Source: Nonomuraea turcica
Lineage (GTDB): Bacteria; Actinomycetota; Actinomycetes; Streptosporangiales; Streptosporangiaceae
Length of the DNA: 64,000 bases
Direction: 5' to 3'
NCBI RefSeq assembly: GCF_030718205.1
Contig: NZ_JAUZQF010000020.1
Span: 124,001-188,000 of the forward strand
The notes under the pieces were generated by a model. It saw only the letters and a program-made list of their open reading frames with translations. It had not been told where the DNA came from and made no database searches. The position numbers and the translations under genes are program-made. Shown here in pieces: positions 17,758 through 26,559 of the stretch; position 1 is the first letter of the stretch, and each line of letters begins with the position of its first letter.

Positions 17758-19149
17758 TTACGCCAGGGCACTCATCCAGGACTCGATCTCGTCCGCGCGC
17801 CGCGGCAGCCCCGACGACAGCAGCGCCGCGCCGTCCGCGGTGACGACCAGGTCGTCCTCAATGCGGATGCCCATGCCGCGCAGCTCCTCGGGCAGGGTCA
17901 GATCGTCAGGCTGGAAGTACAGCCCCGGCTCGACGGTGAGCGCGTAGCCCTCCTCCAGGACGCCGTCCAGGTAGACCTCCGCCCGCGCCTTCGCGCAGTC
18001 GTGCACGTCCAGGCCCAGCATGTGGCCGCTGCTGCAGAGCGTGTAGCGCCGGTAGAGCCCGGTCTCCATGAGCTCGTCGGTGGAGCCCTTGAGCAGTCCC
18101 CAGTCACGCAGGCCGTCGCAGATCACCCGCATGGCGGCCAGGTGGAAGTCGCGGAAGCGGGCGCCCGGCCGGAGCGTGGCGATGGCCGCCGTCTGGGCCT
18201 CGTACACCAGTTCGTACGCCTGCCGCTGCACCGCGCTGAACCGCCCCGACAAGGGGAACGTGCGGGTCACGTCGGCGGTGTAGAGCGTGTCCGACTCGAC
18301 GCCCGCGTCCAGCAGGAGCAGGTCGCCGGCGCGCAGCGCACCGTCGTTGCGGATCCAGTGCAGCACGCACGCGTGCGACCCGGAGGCCACGATGCTCTCG
18401 TAGCCGACGGCGTTGCCCTCCAACCGCGCCCGCAGCCCGAACACGCCCTCCAGATACCGCTCGCCGCGCGGATGCCCGACAGCCTGGGGCAGCGCCCGCA
18501 CGACGTCCTCGAAGCCGCGCACGGTGGCGTCCACGGCCGAGCGCAGCTCGCCGACCTCCCACTCGTCCTTGACCAGCCGCATCTCCGACAGGAACGACTC
18601 GAACTCGGCGTCGCCTTCGCCGCGCGGCGCCCCCGCGTCCACCGAGGCGTCTACGCCGCGCAGCACCCGGGCGGGCTTGTTGAGCTCCAGGTCGCGGATG
18701 TGCCGGCACTCCATCTGGTAGAGCGCCGCGGCCTCCGCCAGGTCGGGACGGCGCCCGGCCCAGAACTCGCCGTAGCGGCGGTCCCGGTAGAACTCCTGGC
18801 CCTCCTCGCGGGGCGAGCGCGGCCGCAGGTACAGGACGCTCTCCCCGGACGGCTCGATCACCAGCACGTCGTCCGGCTCGCCCGCGCCCGTCAGGTACGC
18901 ATACGCGCTGTGCGGCCGGAACCGGTAGTCGGCGTCGTTGCTGCGGACCTTGAGCGTGCCCGCCGGGACCACCAGCCGCTCACCGGGAAACCGGGCCGCC
19001 AGCGCGGCGCGGCGCTTGGCCGCCCACGGCGCGATCGGCAGCGCCGCCACATCCACCCGACTCGTATCCGACCAGCCGGTGCGCATGAATGCGGCCAGTT
19101 CCTCGGTGATGGGAAGGTCATGGCTTCCGATGTTGAGCGGCTCGGTCAT
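17758..19149 (-). CDS. pepP: Xaa-Pro aminopeptidase (M24B)
   Basis: Removes N-terminal residues that precede proline. At 463 residues it has the creatinase-like N-terminal domain (~1-190) and a pita-bread catalytic domain (~195-455). All five metal ligands are recognisable: Asp in LLLLDAG, Asp in TADVTRTFP, His in GHMLGLDVHD, Glu in TVEPGLY and Glu in GIRIEDD. The start is ATG 19149. The gene is single, divergent from the CBS-domain gene. No signal peptide, so cytoplasmic. Confidence 0.92.
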   Translation of the reverse strand: MTEPLNIGSHDLPITEELAAFMRTGWSDTSRVDVAALPIAPWAAKRRAALAARFPGERLVVPAGTLKVRSNDADYRFRPHSAYAYLTGAGEPDDVLVIEPSGESVLYLRPRSPREEGQEFYRDRRYGEFWAGRRPDLAEAAALYQMECRHIRDLELNKPARVLRGVDASVDAGAPRGEGDAEFESFLSEMRLVKDEWEVGELRSAVDATVRGFEDVVRALPQAVGHPRGERYLEGVFGLRARLEGNAVGYESIVASGSHACVLHWIRNDGALRAGDLLLLDAGVESDTLYTADVTRTFPLSGRFSAVQRQAYELVYEAQTAAIATLRPGARFRDFHLAAMRVICDGLRDWGLLKGSTDELMETGLYRRYTLCSSGHMLGLDVHDCAKARAEVYLDGVLEEGYALTVEPGLYFQPDDLTLPEELRGMGIRIEDDLVVTADGAALLSSGLPRRADEIESWMSALA

Positions 19150-19272
19150 CTAGTCTGTGTCCTTATATCGGATTTAGTACGGCAAGCAGCCTACGTGACG
19201 CCTTGACGGCGTACCCGCATGGTTGTTTGCCTGGACCCAGGATTTGGAACACTGAGGGCAGAGGTGGTGCAC

Positions 19273-19701
19273 ATGCTCATCGGGACGATCCTTCGCGGCA
19301 AGGGCAGTGACGTGACGACCGTGGCACCGGAGGCGTCCGTCCGGGACCTTCTGGCCAAGCTGGCCGAGCACAACATCGGCGCCGTCGTCGTCTCCACCGA
19401 CGGCGTCACGATCCAGGGGATCGTCTCGGAGCGTGACGTCGTACGCCACCTGAACGACCGCGGCGCGGCGGTCCTCGACGAGCCGGTCTCCGCGATCATG
19501 ACGACGGACGTGCGCACGGTCGGACCGGGGGAGAACGTCGACGCACTGCGGCGGATCATGACCACGCAGCGGTTCCGGCACATGCCCGTGGTCCAGAACG
19601 GCCGGCTGGTCGGCATCGTCAGCATCGGCGACGTGGTGAAGAGCGCCATCGAGGAGCTGGAGACGGAGAAGGCGTCGCTCGTCGACTATCTCCACCGTTG
19701 A
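19273..19701 (+). CDS. Two-CBS-domain protein
   Basis: 142 residues made almost entirely of two CBS motifs (~7-60 and ~70-130; the second carries RFRHMPVVQNGRLVGIVSIGDVV). Such stand-alone pairs bind adenine nucleotides and act as sensors; some modulate thioredoxins or transporters. ATG 19273 is chosen because AGAGG lies 8 bases upstream and the frame before it does not look coding, although it is open back to 19219. The partner is unknown. Confidence 0.85.
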   Translation: MLIGTILRGKGSDVTTVAPEASVRDLLAKLAEHNIGAVVVSTDGVTIQGIVSERDVVRHLNDRGAAVLDEPVSAIMTTDVRTVGPGENVDALRRIMTTQRFRHMPVVQNGRLVGIVSIGDVVKSAIEELETEKASLVDYLHR

Positions 19702-19723
19702 CAGGGATGGCACGCTTAGGTCC

Positions 19724-20383
19724 GTGATGTACGGACCTCCTGAGTACCCGCCTCCGTACCCGCGGGCGACGAGCAGTCCGACGATCATTCTGCTCGTGTC
19801 CGGGCTCGCCGCGCTGCTGGGCTTCCTCCTGGGGGTCTTCGTGGGGTTCGGCGCGGGGACGATACCGGCAGGCCCCGTGCCCACGATCACGGTGACGGCG
19901 GAGGACCCCGACCCGCCCGTCGACCAGCCGGCCCAGAGCACGCCGCCCTCGAGCGCACCCCAGCAGAGTGCGCCGAGCGACCCCGCAGCGACGCAGCCCG
20001 GTGCGACGCAGCCCGGAGCGACCCAGCCTGGCGCCACCCAGCCCGGAGCAACGCAGCCCGGAGCGACCCAGCCAGGAGCGACGCAGCCTGGAGCGACCCA
20101 GCCCGGCGCGACGCAACCGGCTGGGGCCGGCGCCACTCCGGCCATCAACTCCGCCTCCCTGCGCACGTTCGTCGTCGGCAGGGACATTCAGCCCGGCACC
20201 TACCGCAGCGCCGGGCCCACCACGGGGTTCTCCATGTGCTTCTGGGCCCGGATGAAGAGCACGTCCGCCAACGTGGCCGACATCATCACCTCCGACATGC
20301 CGACCGGCCCGGCCACCGTCACCATCCAGCCGACGGACAAGGCGTTCCAGACCGGCGGCTGCGCGGAGTGGACCCGAGCGTGA
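19724..20383 (+). CDS. Membrane-anchored protein with ATQPG repeats
   Basis: 219 residues: proline/tyrosine-rich N-terminus (YGPPEYPPPYPR), one membrane helix (~21-45), an acidic Pro/Ser linker, a perfect pentapeptide repeat ATQPG (8 copies plus ATQP, residues ~89-132) and a C-terminal domain of ~70 residues that starts FVVGRDIQPGTYRSAGP and contains two Cys. The C-terminal part resembles small secreted actinobacterial domains that begin V-G-xDI-x-PGTY. The repeat is likely an extended spacer holding that domain away from the membrane. GTG 19724 and the adjacent ATG 19727 are both possible starts. Function unknown. Confidence 0.75.
   Translation: MMYGPPEYPPPYPRATSSPTIILLVSGLAALLGFLLGVFVGFGAGTIPAGPVPTITVTAEDPDPPVDQPAQSTPPSSAPQQSAPSDPAATQPGATQPGATQPGATQPGATQPGATQPGATQPGATQPGATQPAGAGATPAINSASLRTFVVGRDIQPGTYRSAGPTTGFSMCFWARMKSTSANVADIITSDMPTGPATVTIQPTDKAFQTGGCAEWTRA
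19988..20119 (+). repeat. 15-bp coding tandem repeat (ATQPG)
   Basis: Eight complete and one partial 15-base units encode ATQPG. Synonymous changes (CAG/CAA; GGT/GGA/GGC; CCC/CCT/CCA) differ between units while the peptide does not, so the peptide is conserved over the DNA. Confidence 0.95.
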
Positions 20384-20402
20384 TCCTTCCGGAGCGCTCG
20401 CG

Positions 20403-22013
20403 TCAGGTGAGGTCGCGGCGCTTGAGCGCCGTCAGGCCCACGCCGCCGAGCGCCACGGCCAGGACGGTGAGGATGAGCAGCGGGGTGGCGTCGAATTCGG
20501 CGCCGGTGAGGACTTTCGGGATGTGGTGCATGGGCACGACGGCGTTGGCGATCCAGTAGTCGATGCCCAGGGCGGGGCCGATCTGCTCGCCGAAGAGCTG
20601 CTGGAACATGAACACCACCCACACGGCGGCCACCGCCCAGCGGGGGATCAGGCCGAGGGCGAGGATGCCGACCGCGCCGACGGCCCAGACCGCGGGCACC
20701 AGCGACAGGGCGGCGCCGAGCACGCGTGGCAGGTGGGCGCCCACGTCGCCGGCGGTGAGGCCGTACACGAGCCCGGCCGCGAGCCCCGAGGCGGTCATGG
20801 TCGTCAGGGAGCCCAGGGCGGCGAAGAGCACATGGCTGCCCGCCCAGCGCACGCGCCCCACGGGCGTCGACAGCAGCAGCTCGGCACGCCCGCTGGTCTC
20901 CTCGGCACGCAGCCGCACGGCCGACAACATGGGATGGAGCGTGGCGATCCCGGCGAGGCTGAGCAGCACCATCCAGATGAAGGTATCCGACAGGTCGGCG
21001 TCGGGGGAGGCGGTGTAGCGGCGGAAGAACTCCTCGATCTGCGGGCCCGCCTGCTTGGCGATCTCGGGGATGCCATGGGCGACGCCCGCCGTGATCGCGC
21101 TGAACCCGGCGTACGCGCCGGTCCAGCCGAGGAGCTGGCCGCGCTCCAGCCGCCAGGCCATGGCCAGCGAGCTACGCAGCCCGGGCGCCGCCACCGCGGG
21201 TCCGGGGCGGCTCTGGAGCACGCCCGCGCCCAGATCGCGCCGCGCGGCCAGCCGGTAGGCCGCGGCGCTGATCGCCAGGCACGCGGCCAGCGGCAGCAGG
21301 AAGACCCACCACAGGTCGCCGCCGAACGGCCGCATCAGGTGACTCCACCCGTTCGGGGAGAGCCAGCGCAGCCACAGGATGCCGCCGCCGTCGGCGGTGA
21401 AACGGATCAGGTACTGGAGGCCGAGCACGGTGAACGCGATCGCGCCGGCCGTACGGGCCCGCTCGGTGAGCTGCGCGGCCAGCCCGGCGACGGCGGCGAG
21501 CACGAGTCCGGGCCCGGTCATCCCGAGCGCGACGGTGAACGAGCCGGACGCGTCGAGCCCGTACCCGATCATGCCGAGCGCGGTCAGCAGTCCTGCCGCG
21601 AGCGAGACCGCCCAGGCCAGCAGCAGGCTCGCCGTGAGGGAGGCGAACCGGCCGACGACCGTGGAGCCGACCAGCTCGGCGCGCCCCGACTCCTCCTCGG
21701 CCCGGGTGTGCCTGATGACGCTGAGCACGGCCATGAACGCCACCAGCGTGTAGGCGATGTCGCCGATCTTCCACATCGCGAGGTTGCCCAGCGCGTCACC
21801 GTAGAGCAGGCCGCTGAACGCGGTGAGCGCGGCGTTGCCGCCGACCTGGGCGGCGAAGTTCACCCGGTCGGTCTCGGTGGGCAGCATGGTCTCGTAGTAG
21901 GCGACCTGGCTCACCACCAGCAGCGGCAGGAACACCACCCAGCAGGTGGCCACGAGCCGGTCGCGGCGCAGGTAGAGCAGGAAGAGCCGGCCCGTGCCGG
22001 TGAGCGCGTTCAT
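20403..22013 (-). CDS. ABC-2 type exporter permease, fused two-half type
   Basis: 536 residues with about 12 hydrophobic segments arranged as two similar halves, each with a loop of the form RAEE[ET]SGRAEL followed by a helix (~100 and ~370). This is the architecture of the permeases of tetronasin-type polyketide or antibiotic exporters. The start ATG overlaps the ATPase stop by 4 bases (ATGA). It probably exports a hydrophobic compound; the substrate cannot be named. Confidence 0.85.
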   Translation of the reverse strand: MNALTGTGRLFLLYLRRDRLVATCWVVFLPLLVVSQVAYYETMLPTETDRVNFAAQVGGNAALTAFSGLLYGDALGNLAMWKIGDIAYTLVAFMAVLSVIRHTRAEEESGRAELVGSTVVGRFASLTASLLLAWAVSLAAGLLTALGMIGYGLDASGSFTVALGMTGPGLVLAAVAGLAAQLTERARTAGAIAFTVLGLQYLIRFTADGGGILWLRWLSPNGWSHLMRPFGGDLWWVFLLPLAACLAISAAAYRLAARRDLGAGVLQSRPGPAVAAPGLRSSLAMAWRLERGQLLGWTGAYAGFSAITAGVAHGIPEIAKQAGPQIEEFFRRYTASPDADLSDTFIWMVLLSLAGIATLHPMLSAVRLRAEETSGRAELLLSTPVGRVRWAGSHVLFAALGSLTTMTASGLAAGLVYGLTAGDVGAHLPRVLGAALSLVPAVWAVGAVGILALGLIPRWAVAAVWVVFMFQQLFGEQIGPALGIDYWIANAVVPMHHIPKVLTGAEFDATPLLILTVLAVALGGVGLTALKRRDLT

Positions 22014-22918
22014 CGCAGCGCCCCGGCGTGCCGGTCGGCGAGGGTGTAGTGGCGCAGGAACAGCTCCTCCAGGGTGGGCGGCCGGCTGGTCAGGCTGCGT
22101 GCGCCGGCCTGGCCGAGGAGCCGCAGGACCTCCGGGAGGGCGGCCGGGTCGACCTGGCAGCTGAGCTTGCTCCCTTGGTGGTGCACGTCGTACACGCCCG
22201 GCAGGTCGCCGAGCCGGGGGAGCCGGGAGCCGATCTCGGCCGTGATGGAGGTCCGGGACAGGTGGCGCAGCTCGTCCAGGCTGCCGGTCTCGACGACCTG
22301 GCCGGCCCGGATGATGCTGACCTGGTCGCACAGCGCCTCGACCTCGGACAGGATGTGGCTGGACAGCAGCACCGTACGGCCGCGCCCGCGCTCCGCGGCG
22401 ATGCACTCCTGGAAGACCGCCTCCATGAGCGGGTCGAGCCCTGAGGTGGGCTCGTCGAGAATGAGTAACTCGGCGTTGGAGCTCAGCGCGGCGACCAGGG
22501 CGACCTTCTGCCGGTTGCCCTTGGAGTAGGCGCGGCACTTCTTGCGCGGGTCGAGCTCGAAGCGCTCCAGGAGCTCGGCGCGGCGCCTGGTGTCGTGGCC
22601 GCCGCGCAGCCGCCCCAGCAGGTCGATGGTCTCCCCGCCGGTCAGGTTGGGCCACAGGGACACATCGCCGGGAACGTAGGCCAGGCGCCGGTGGAGCTCG
22701 GCGGCATCGCGCCAGGGATCGCCCCCGAGCAGCCGCACGGTGCCGGAGTCGGCGCGGATCAGGCCGAGCAGCACGCGGATGGCTGTGGACTTGCCGGCCC
22801 CGTTCGGGCCCAGGAAGCCGTGGACCTCGCCGGTGTGAACGGTGAGGTCGAGGTCGTCGAGCGCACGGGTCTCGCCGAACGTCTTGACGAGATTCGCGAT
22901 CGTGATCGCAGTTGTCAT
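22010..22918 (-). CDS. ABC transporter ATP-binding protein (antibiotic-exporter type)
   Basis: 302 residues: Walker A GPNGAGKS (~37-44), Walker B LLILDEPTSGLDP, and an H-loop in LLSSHIL. The signature reads YSKGNRQK rather than LSGGQ, as in the tetronasin/lincosamide-type ABC-2 exporter group. ATG 22918 is preferred over an in-frame start at 22936. The predicted promoter puts the transcription start at about the ATG, so the mRNA may be leaderless. First gene of a two-gene operon. Confidence 0.9.
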   Translation of the reverse strand: MTTAITIANLVKTFGETRALDDLDLTVHTGEVHGFLGPNGAGKSTAIRVLLGLIRADSGTVRLLGGDPWRDAAELHRRLAYVPGDVSLWPNLTGGETIDLLGRLRGGHDTRRRAELLERFELDPRKKCRAYSKGNRQKVALVAALSSNAELLILDEPTSGLDPLMEAVFQECIAAERGRGRTVLLSSHILSEVEALCDQVSIIRAGQVVETGSLDELRHLSRTSITAEIGSRLPRLGDLPGVYDVHHQGSKLSCQVDPAALPEVLRLLGQAGARSLTSRPPTLEELFLRHYTLADRHAGALR

Positions 22919-22925
22919 GGTTATT

Positions 22926-22954
22926 AATCTACACATGTTTCACACGAGTGTGAA
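22926..22954 (-). promoter_or_regulatory. Promoter of the ABC exporter operon, overlapped by an operator
   Basis: On the minus strand: -35 TTCACA (22954-22949), 17-base spacer, -10 TAGATT (22931-22926), then AATAACC before ATG 22918. A perfect inverted repeat, TTCACAC-GA-GTGTGAA (22939-22954), covers the -35 box and half of the spacer. A regulator bound there would block RNA polymerase. The divergent GbsR/MarR-type gene is the obvious candidate. Confidence 0.7.
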
Positions 22955-23002
22955 GTTTGAAAAACCTGTAAACTTGGCGCATGTCTGCATCGAGGAGGAT
23001 CC

Positions 23003-23497
23003 GTGACATCTAGGGACGAGCGGGCTGTGGAGCAGTTCGTCGAGAGCACCGCACGGATGTTCGCGGAGTGGGGCTTCCCCCGGATGGCCGCGCGCGTGCT
23101 GCTGACGATGATGTGCGCCGAGGACGACACGCTCACCGCCGGCGAGCTGGCCGGCCGCCTCGGCGTGAGCCCGTCGGCGATCTCCGGCGCCGTGCGTTAC
23201 CTCATCCAGATCGGCCTGATGGACCGGCGCCCGATCCCCGGCTCGCGGCGCGATGTCTACTCGCTGCGGGACAACGCTTGGTACCTGTCGAGCACCACCA
23301 CGGGCGGGGTCTACGCGATGATCGCCGACCTGGCCGATGGCGGAGCCCAAGCGCTCGGCGGGCCCGAGACGCGCGCCGGCGGCCGGGTCGGCGAGATGCG
23401 GGACTTCTTCCGTTTCATCCAGGGCGAGATGGCGGGGCTGCTCGAGAAGTGGGACAAGCTCAAGGCCTCCGAGCAGAAGGATCGAGCTGATGGGTAG
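23003..23497 (+). CDS. GbsR/MarR-type transcriptional regulator
   Basis: 164 residues. Winged HTH with TAGELAGRLGVSPSAISGAVRYLIQIGLM as recognition region (~45-75) and RRPIPGSRRDVYSL as the wing, typical of the GbsR branch. The C-terminal helix probably dimerises. The start is GTG 23003 behind GAGGAGG. It is divergent from the ABC exporter and the intergenic palindrome (22939-22954) is its likely operator, so it probably represses the exporter and possibly itself. Confidence 0.88.
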   Translation: MTSRDERAVEQFVESTARMFAEWGFPRMAARVLLTMMCAEDDTLTAGELAGRLGVSPSAISGAVRYLIQIGLMDRRPIPGSRRDVYSLRDNAWYLSSTTTGGVYAMIADLADGGAQALGGPETRAGGRVGEMRDFFRFIQGEMAGLLEKWDKLKASEQKDRADG

Positions 23498-23601
23498 GCA
23501 GCACCCGCGGCCGGGAAGTCCATGGCCGCGATCTGCTTCACCGGCTTGAAGGCCTGAACACGGACATAGGAGGATGCGCACAAGCCATCAAGGAGGATGC
23601 C

Positions 23602-24375
23602 ATGTCGGTGTTGCAGAGCTTCGTGGACCACGTGCGCAGCGGCGCGATCGAGGTGATCGACCTCACGGCGCCGCTGTCGTCGCAGACGCCGATCCTCCAG
23701 CTGCCCGACCCGTTCGGCAACACGATCCCCTTCCGGCTGGAGGAGATCAGCCGGTACGACGACCGCGGCCCCGCCTGGTACTGGAACGACATCCACACGG
23801 GTGAGCACACGGGAACGCACTTCGACGCCCCCATCCACTGGATCACCGCCCGCGACGGCCAGGACGTCTCCCAGGTGCCCGCCGGCAAGCTGATCGCGCC
23901 CGCCGTCGTCCTCGACTTCTCCGCCGAGGCGTCCAAGGACCCTGACTTCCTCCTCCAGATCGACCACGTCAAGGAGTGGGAACGCGCCAACGGGCCGCTG
24001 CCCGACGGCGGCTGGCTGCTCTACCGCACCGGCTGGGACACCCGCTCCTCCGACCAGGCCGCCTTCCTGAACGCCAACGAGACCGGGCCCCACACGCCCG
24101 GCGTCTCCGTCGAATGCGCCTCCTGGCTGGCGTCCGACACGCCGATCATCGGCCTGGGCGTCGAGACCGTCGGCACCGACGCCGGCGTCGCCCACTCCTT
24201 CGACCCCGCGTTCCCCTGCCACTCGTTCCTGCTCGGCGCCGGCAAATACGGCCTGACCCAGCTGCGCAACCTCGACCGCCTGCCGGTGACCGGCGCCGTC
24301 GTGGTCGCGCCCCCGCTGCCCATCGTGGGCGGCTCGGGCAGCCCTGTCCGGGTGCTGGCCCTGGTGGAACGTTGA
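23602..24375 (+). CDS. Cyclase family / metal-dependent hydrolase (kynurenine formamidase-like)
   Basis: 257 residues of the cyclase family, which hydrolyse amides or cyclic amides with a bound metal. The signature HTGTHFDAPIHW (~71-82) supplies metal ligands. A second conserved region is VGTDAGVAHSFDPAFPCHSFLLG. The start is ATG 23602 with AAGGAGGA upstream. It overlaps the following ThDP enzyme by 4 bases, so the products probably act in one pathway. Related enzymes include KynB and isatin hydrolase; which substrate applies here is not shown. Confidence 0.85.
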   Translation: MSVLQSFVDHVRSGAIEVIDLTAPLSSQTPILQLPDPFGNTIPFRLEEISRYDDRGPAWYWNDIHTGEHTGTHFDAPIHWITARDGQDVSQVPAGKLIAPAVVLDFSAEASKDPDFLLQIDHVKEWERANGPLPDGGWLLYRTGWDTRSSDQAAFLNANETGPHTPGVSVECASWLASDTPIIGLGVETVGTDAGVAHSFDPAFPCHSFLLGAGKYGLTQLRNLDRLPVTGAVVVAPPLPIVGGSGSPVRVLALVER

Positions 24376-26000
24376 TCGTCGCGGAGGCCGTGGGCCGGGC
24401 TCTGGCCGCCTGCGGCGCCACGACCGTCTTCGGCGTGGTCGGCAGCGGCAACTTCCACGTCACGAACGCGCTCGTCGCCGCCGGCGTGCGGTTCGTCGCG
24501 GCGCGGCACGAGAACGGGGCCGCGACGATGGCCGACGCCTACGCCCGGATGAGCGGGCGGGCCGGGATCGTGTCCGTGCATCAGGGGCCGGGGCTCACGA
24601 ACGCGCTGACCGGCATCGCGGAGGCCGCCAAGAGCCGGACCCCGCTGATCGTCCTCGCCGGCGAGGTCACCGATCCCCGTTCCAACTTCCACATCGACCA
24701 GGGCGCCCTCGCCGCGGCGGTGGGGGCGGTGCCGATGCGGGTCGCCTCGCCGGAGGGCGCGGGGGAGCAGGCGGTGGAGGCGTACCGGGTGGCCGTGGAG
24801 GAACGGCGCACGGTCCTGCTCAACCTCCCGCTCGACGTGCAGGCCATGCCCTGCGATCCGCCCGGCGTCCGGCCGGCCGGCGGCGGTGAGTCCGGTGCCG
24901 TGAACACGAGTGACGGTGCGGTGGCGGAGCTGGCGCGCCTGCTCAGCCACGCTCGGCGGCCCGTGTTCATCGCCGGGCGCGGCGCCCGGCACGCACGCCG
25001 TGAGCTGGAGACCCTGGCCGACCGGGTGGGTGCCCTTCTGGCCACCTCGGCCGTGGCCAGAGGGCTGTTCCGCGGCAGCCCATGGGACCTGGACGTGAGC
25101 GGCGGCTTCGCGACCCCGCTGGCGGCCGAGCTGATCGGCGGCGCGGACCTGGTCGTCGGGTGGGGGTGCGCGCTCAACATGTGGACCACCCGCCACGGCA
25201 CCTTGATCCCGCGGGACGGGAAGGTGGCGCAGGTCGACCTCGACCGGTCGGCGTTCGGTACGTACGTGCCCGTGGACCTGGGCGTGGTGGGCGACGTGGC
25301 AGCCGTCGCGGCCGCCCTGGACCCCGAGCCGGCCGGCGGCCGGGGTTATCGTTCCCCGGCGCTCGCGCGACGCATTCAGGCCGAGGGTCGCTGGCGGGAC
25401 GTGCCGTACGAGGACGAGAGCGACGGCGGCAGGATCGACCCCAGGACGCTCACCATCGGCCTGGACGACCTGCTGCCGCTCGAGCGCGTCCTCTCCATCG
25501 ATTCCGGAAATTTCATGGGATACCCGTCGATGTTCCTCGACGTCCCGGACGAACGTGGGTTCTGCTTCACGCAGGCGTTCCAGTCGATCGGGCTGGGACT
25601 GGCGACGGCGATCGGCGCCGCCCTGGCCCAGCCGGACCGGCTGCCAGTGGCCGCACTCGGCGACGGCGGCGCCCTCATGGGCAGCGCGGAGCTGGAAACC
25701 GTCGTCCGCCTGGGTCTGCCGATGGTGGTCGTGGTGTACGACGACGAGGCGTACGGGGCCGAGGTGCACCATTTCGGACCCCACGGCCATCCCCTGGACA
25801 CCGTCACCTTCCCACCGGCCGACCTCGCCGCCATCGCCCGCGGCCACGGCTTCGCCGCCGTGACCGTCACCGAGCAGGCCGACCTGGCCGGCGTGGCCGA
25901 ATGGCTCAAGGGGCCACGGGACCGGCCCCTGCTCGTGCATGCCAAGGTCACGAAGGATCGAGGCTCGTGGTGGCTGGAGGAGGCGTTCAAGGGCCACTGA
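24372..26000 (+). CDS. Thiamine pyrophosphate-dependent enzyme (acetolactate synthase/decarboxylase-like)
   Basis: 542 residues with three TPP-enzyme domains: Pyr domain (~1-165, catalytic Glu in ARHENGAATMADAYAR), central domain (~185-310) and PP domain (~350-530) with the ThDP/Mg motif GDGGALMGSAELETVV and YDDEAYGAE. The start is a TTG at 24372 that overlaps the cyclase stop (TTGA), so translation is likely coupled; the frame is open much further upstream but antisense-like there. The reaction is unknown: 2-oxo acid decarboxylation or C-C lyase. It is not the housekeeping IlvB, whose regulatory subunit gene is absent here. Confidence 0.82.
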   Translation: MIVAEAVGRALAACGATTVFGVVGSGNFHVTNALVAAGVRFVAARHENGAATMADAYARMSGRAGIVSVHQGPGLTNALTGIAEAAKSRTPLIVLAGEVTDPRSNFHIDQGALAAAVGAVPMRVASPEGAGEQAVEAYRVAVEERRTVLLNLPLDVQAMPCDPPGVRPAGGGESGAVNTSDGAVAELARLLSHARRPVFIAGRGARHARRELETLADRVGALLATSAVARGLFRGSPWDLDVSGGFATPLAAELIGGADLVVGWGCALNMWTTRHGTLIPRDGKVAQVDLDRSAFGTYVPVDLGVVGDVAAVAAALDPEPAGGRGYRSPALARRIQAEGRWRDVPYEDESDGGRIDPRTLTIGLDDLLPLERVLSIDSGNFMGYPSMFLDVPDERGFCFTQAFQSIGLGLATAIGAALAQPDRLPVAALGDGGALMGSAELETVVRLGLPMVVVVYDDEAYGAEVHHFGPHGHPLDTVTFPPADLAAIARGHGFAAVTVTEQADLAGVAEWLKGPRDRPLLVHAKVTKDRGSWWLEEAFKGH

Positions 26001-26046
26001 TCCACGGGCGTCCGAGATCCCGGCGCGCCGAGCGATCGCCGGGTTC

Positions 26047-26424
26047 CTAGAGTTTGCGGAAGGCGCGGGCCTCCTCGGCGGCGGCCAGCACGTCGGCCAG
26101 AGGCATCCCCGTGCTCGCCGCCACCGCCGCCGCGATCGCGCCCTCCACGAACGGCACGTCCGCCAGCACCACCCGCCCCGGCTCCTCCACCAGGCGGGCA
26201 GTCAGCACCGAGCTGCCCAGATCGGGCACCAGAACCACCCCATCACCCTGGTCGACCGCCCGCACCGCGGCCTCGATGAGATCCAGGCTCGTGCCCAGCC
26301 CGCCGTCGTCCGTGCCGCCCGCCGCCGCCACCGGCGTGCCGGCACCGGCGATTCCCCGGACGAGCCGCACCGCCTCCGCCGCCAGCCCCGCACTGTGCGA
26401 CACCAGCACCAGGCCCACCATCAC
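26047..26424 (-). CDS. dhaM: DhaM, PTS EIIA-type phosphotransfer subunit of dihydroxyacetone kinase
   Basis: 125 residues, one EIIA-mannose-like domain. The phosphorylated His is in GLVLVSHSAGLA (near residue 10). DhaM passes phosphate from the PTS to ADP bound on DhaL. It lacks the HPr and EI-like domains found in enterobacterial DhaM, so HPr must come from elsewhere. GTG 26424 and ATG 26421 are both possible. Last of three minus-strand dha genes, with a 135-base gap after dhaL. Confidence 0.88.
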   Translation of the reverse strand: MMVGLVLVSHSAGLAAEAVRLVRGIAGAGTPVAAAGGTDDGGLGTSLDLIEAAVRAVDQGDGVVLVPDLGSSVLTARLVEEPGRVVLADVPFVEGAIAAAVAASTGMPLADVLAAAEEARAFRKL

Positions 26425-26559
26425 CCGGCCTCCGTCATCACGCGGCTCCGGCGTGTGGTCGCCATCGTCCTGCCCCCGTCATCGCGCGGGGCTTGCCCCC
26501 GCCCGCCCTCACGCCGGATGGGGGCGGAACATCAGGACGCATCGGCGCGGGCCGGTGCA

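Noticed and set aside
17707..19206. Long plus-strand frame opposite the Xaa-Pro peptidase
   Set aside because: Shadow of the peptidase reading frame; no motifs, and it lacks normal protein composition.
19988..20119. Tandem repeat as a CRISPR-like array
   Set aside because: The units are contiguous 15-mers in a coding frame with no spacers; no cas genes are present.
20523..22049. Long plus-strand frame opposite the ABC permease
   Set aside because: Gln/Gly/His-rich shadow of a certain membrane protein gene.
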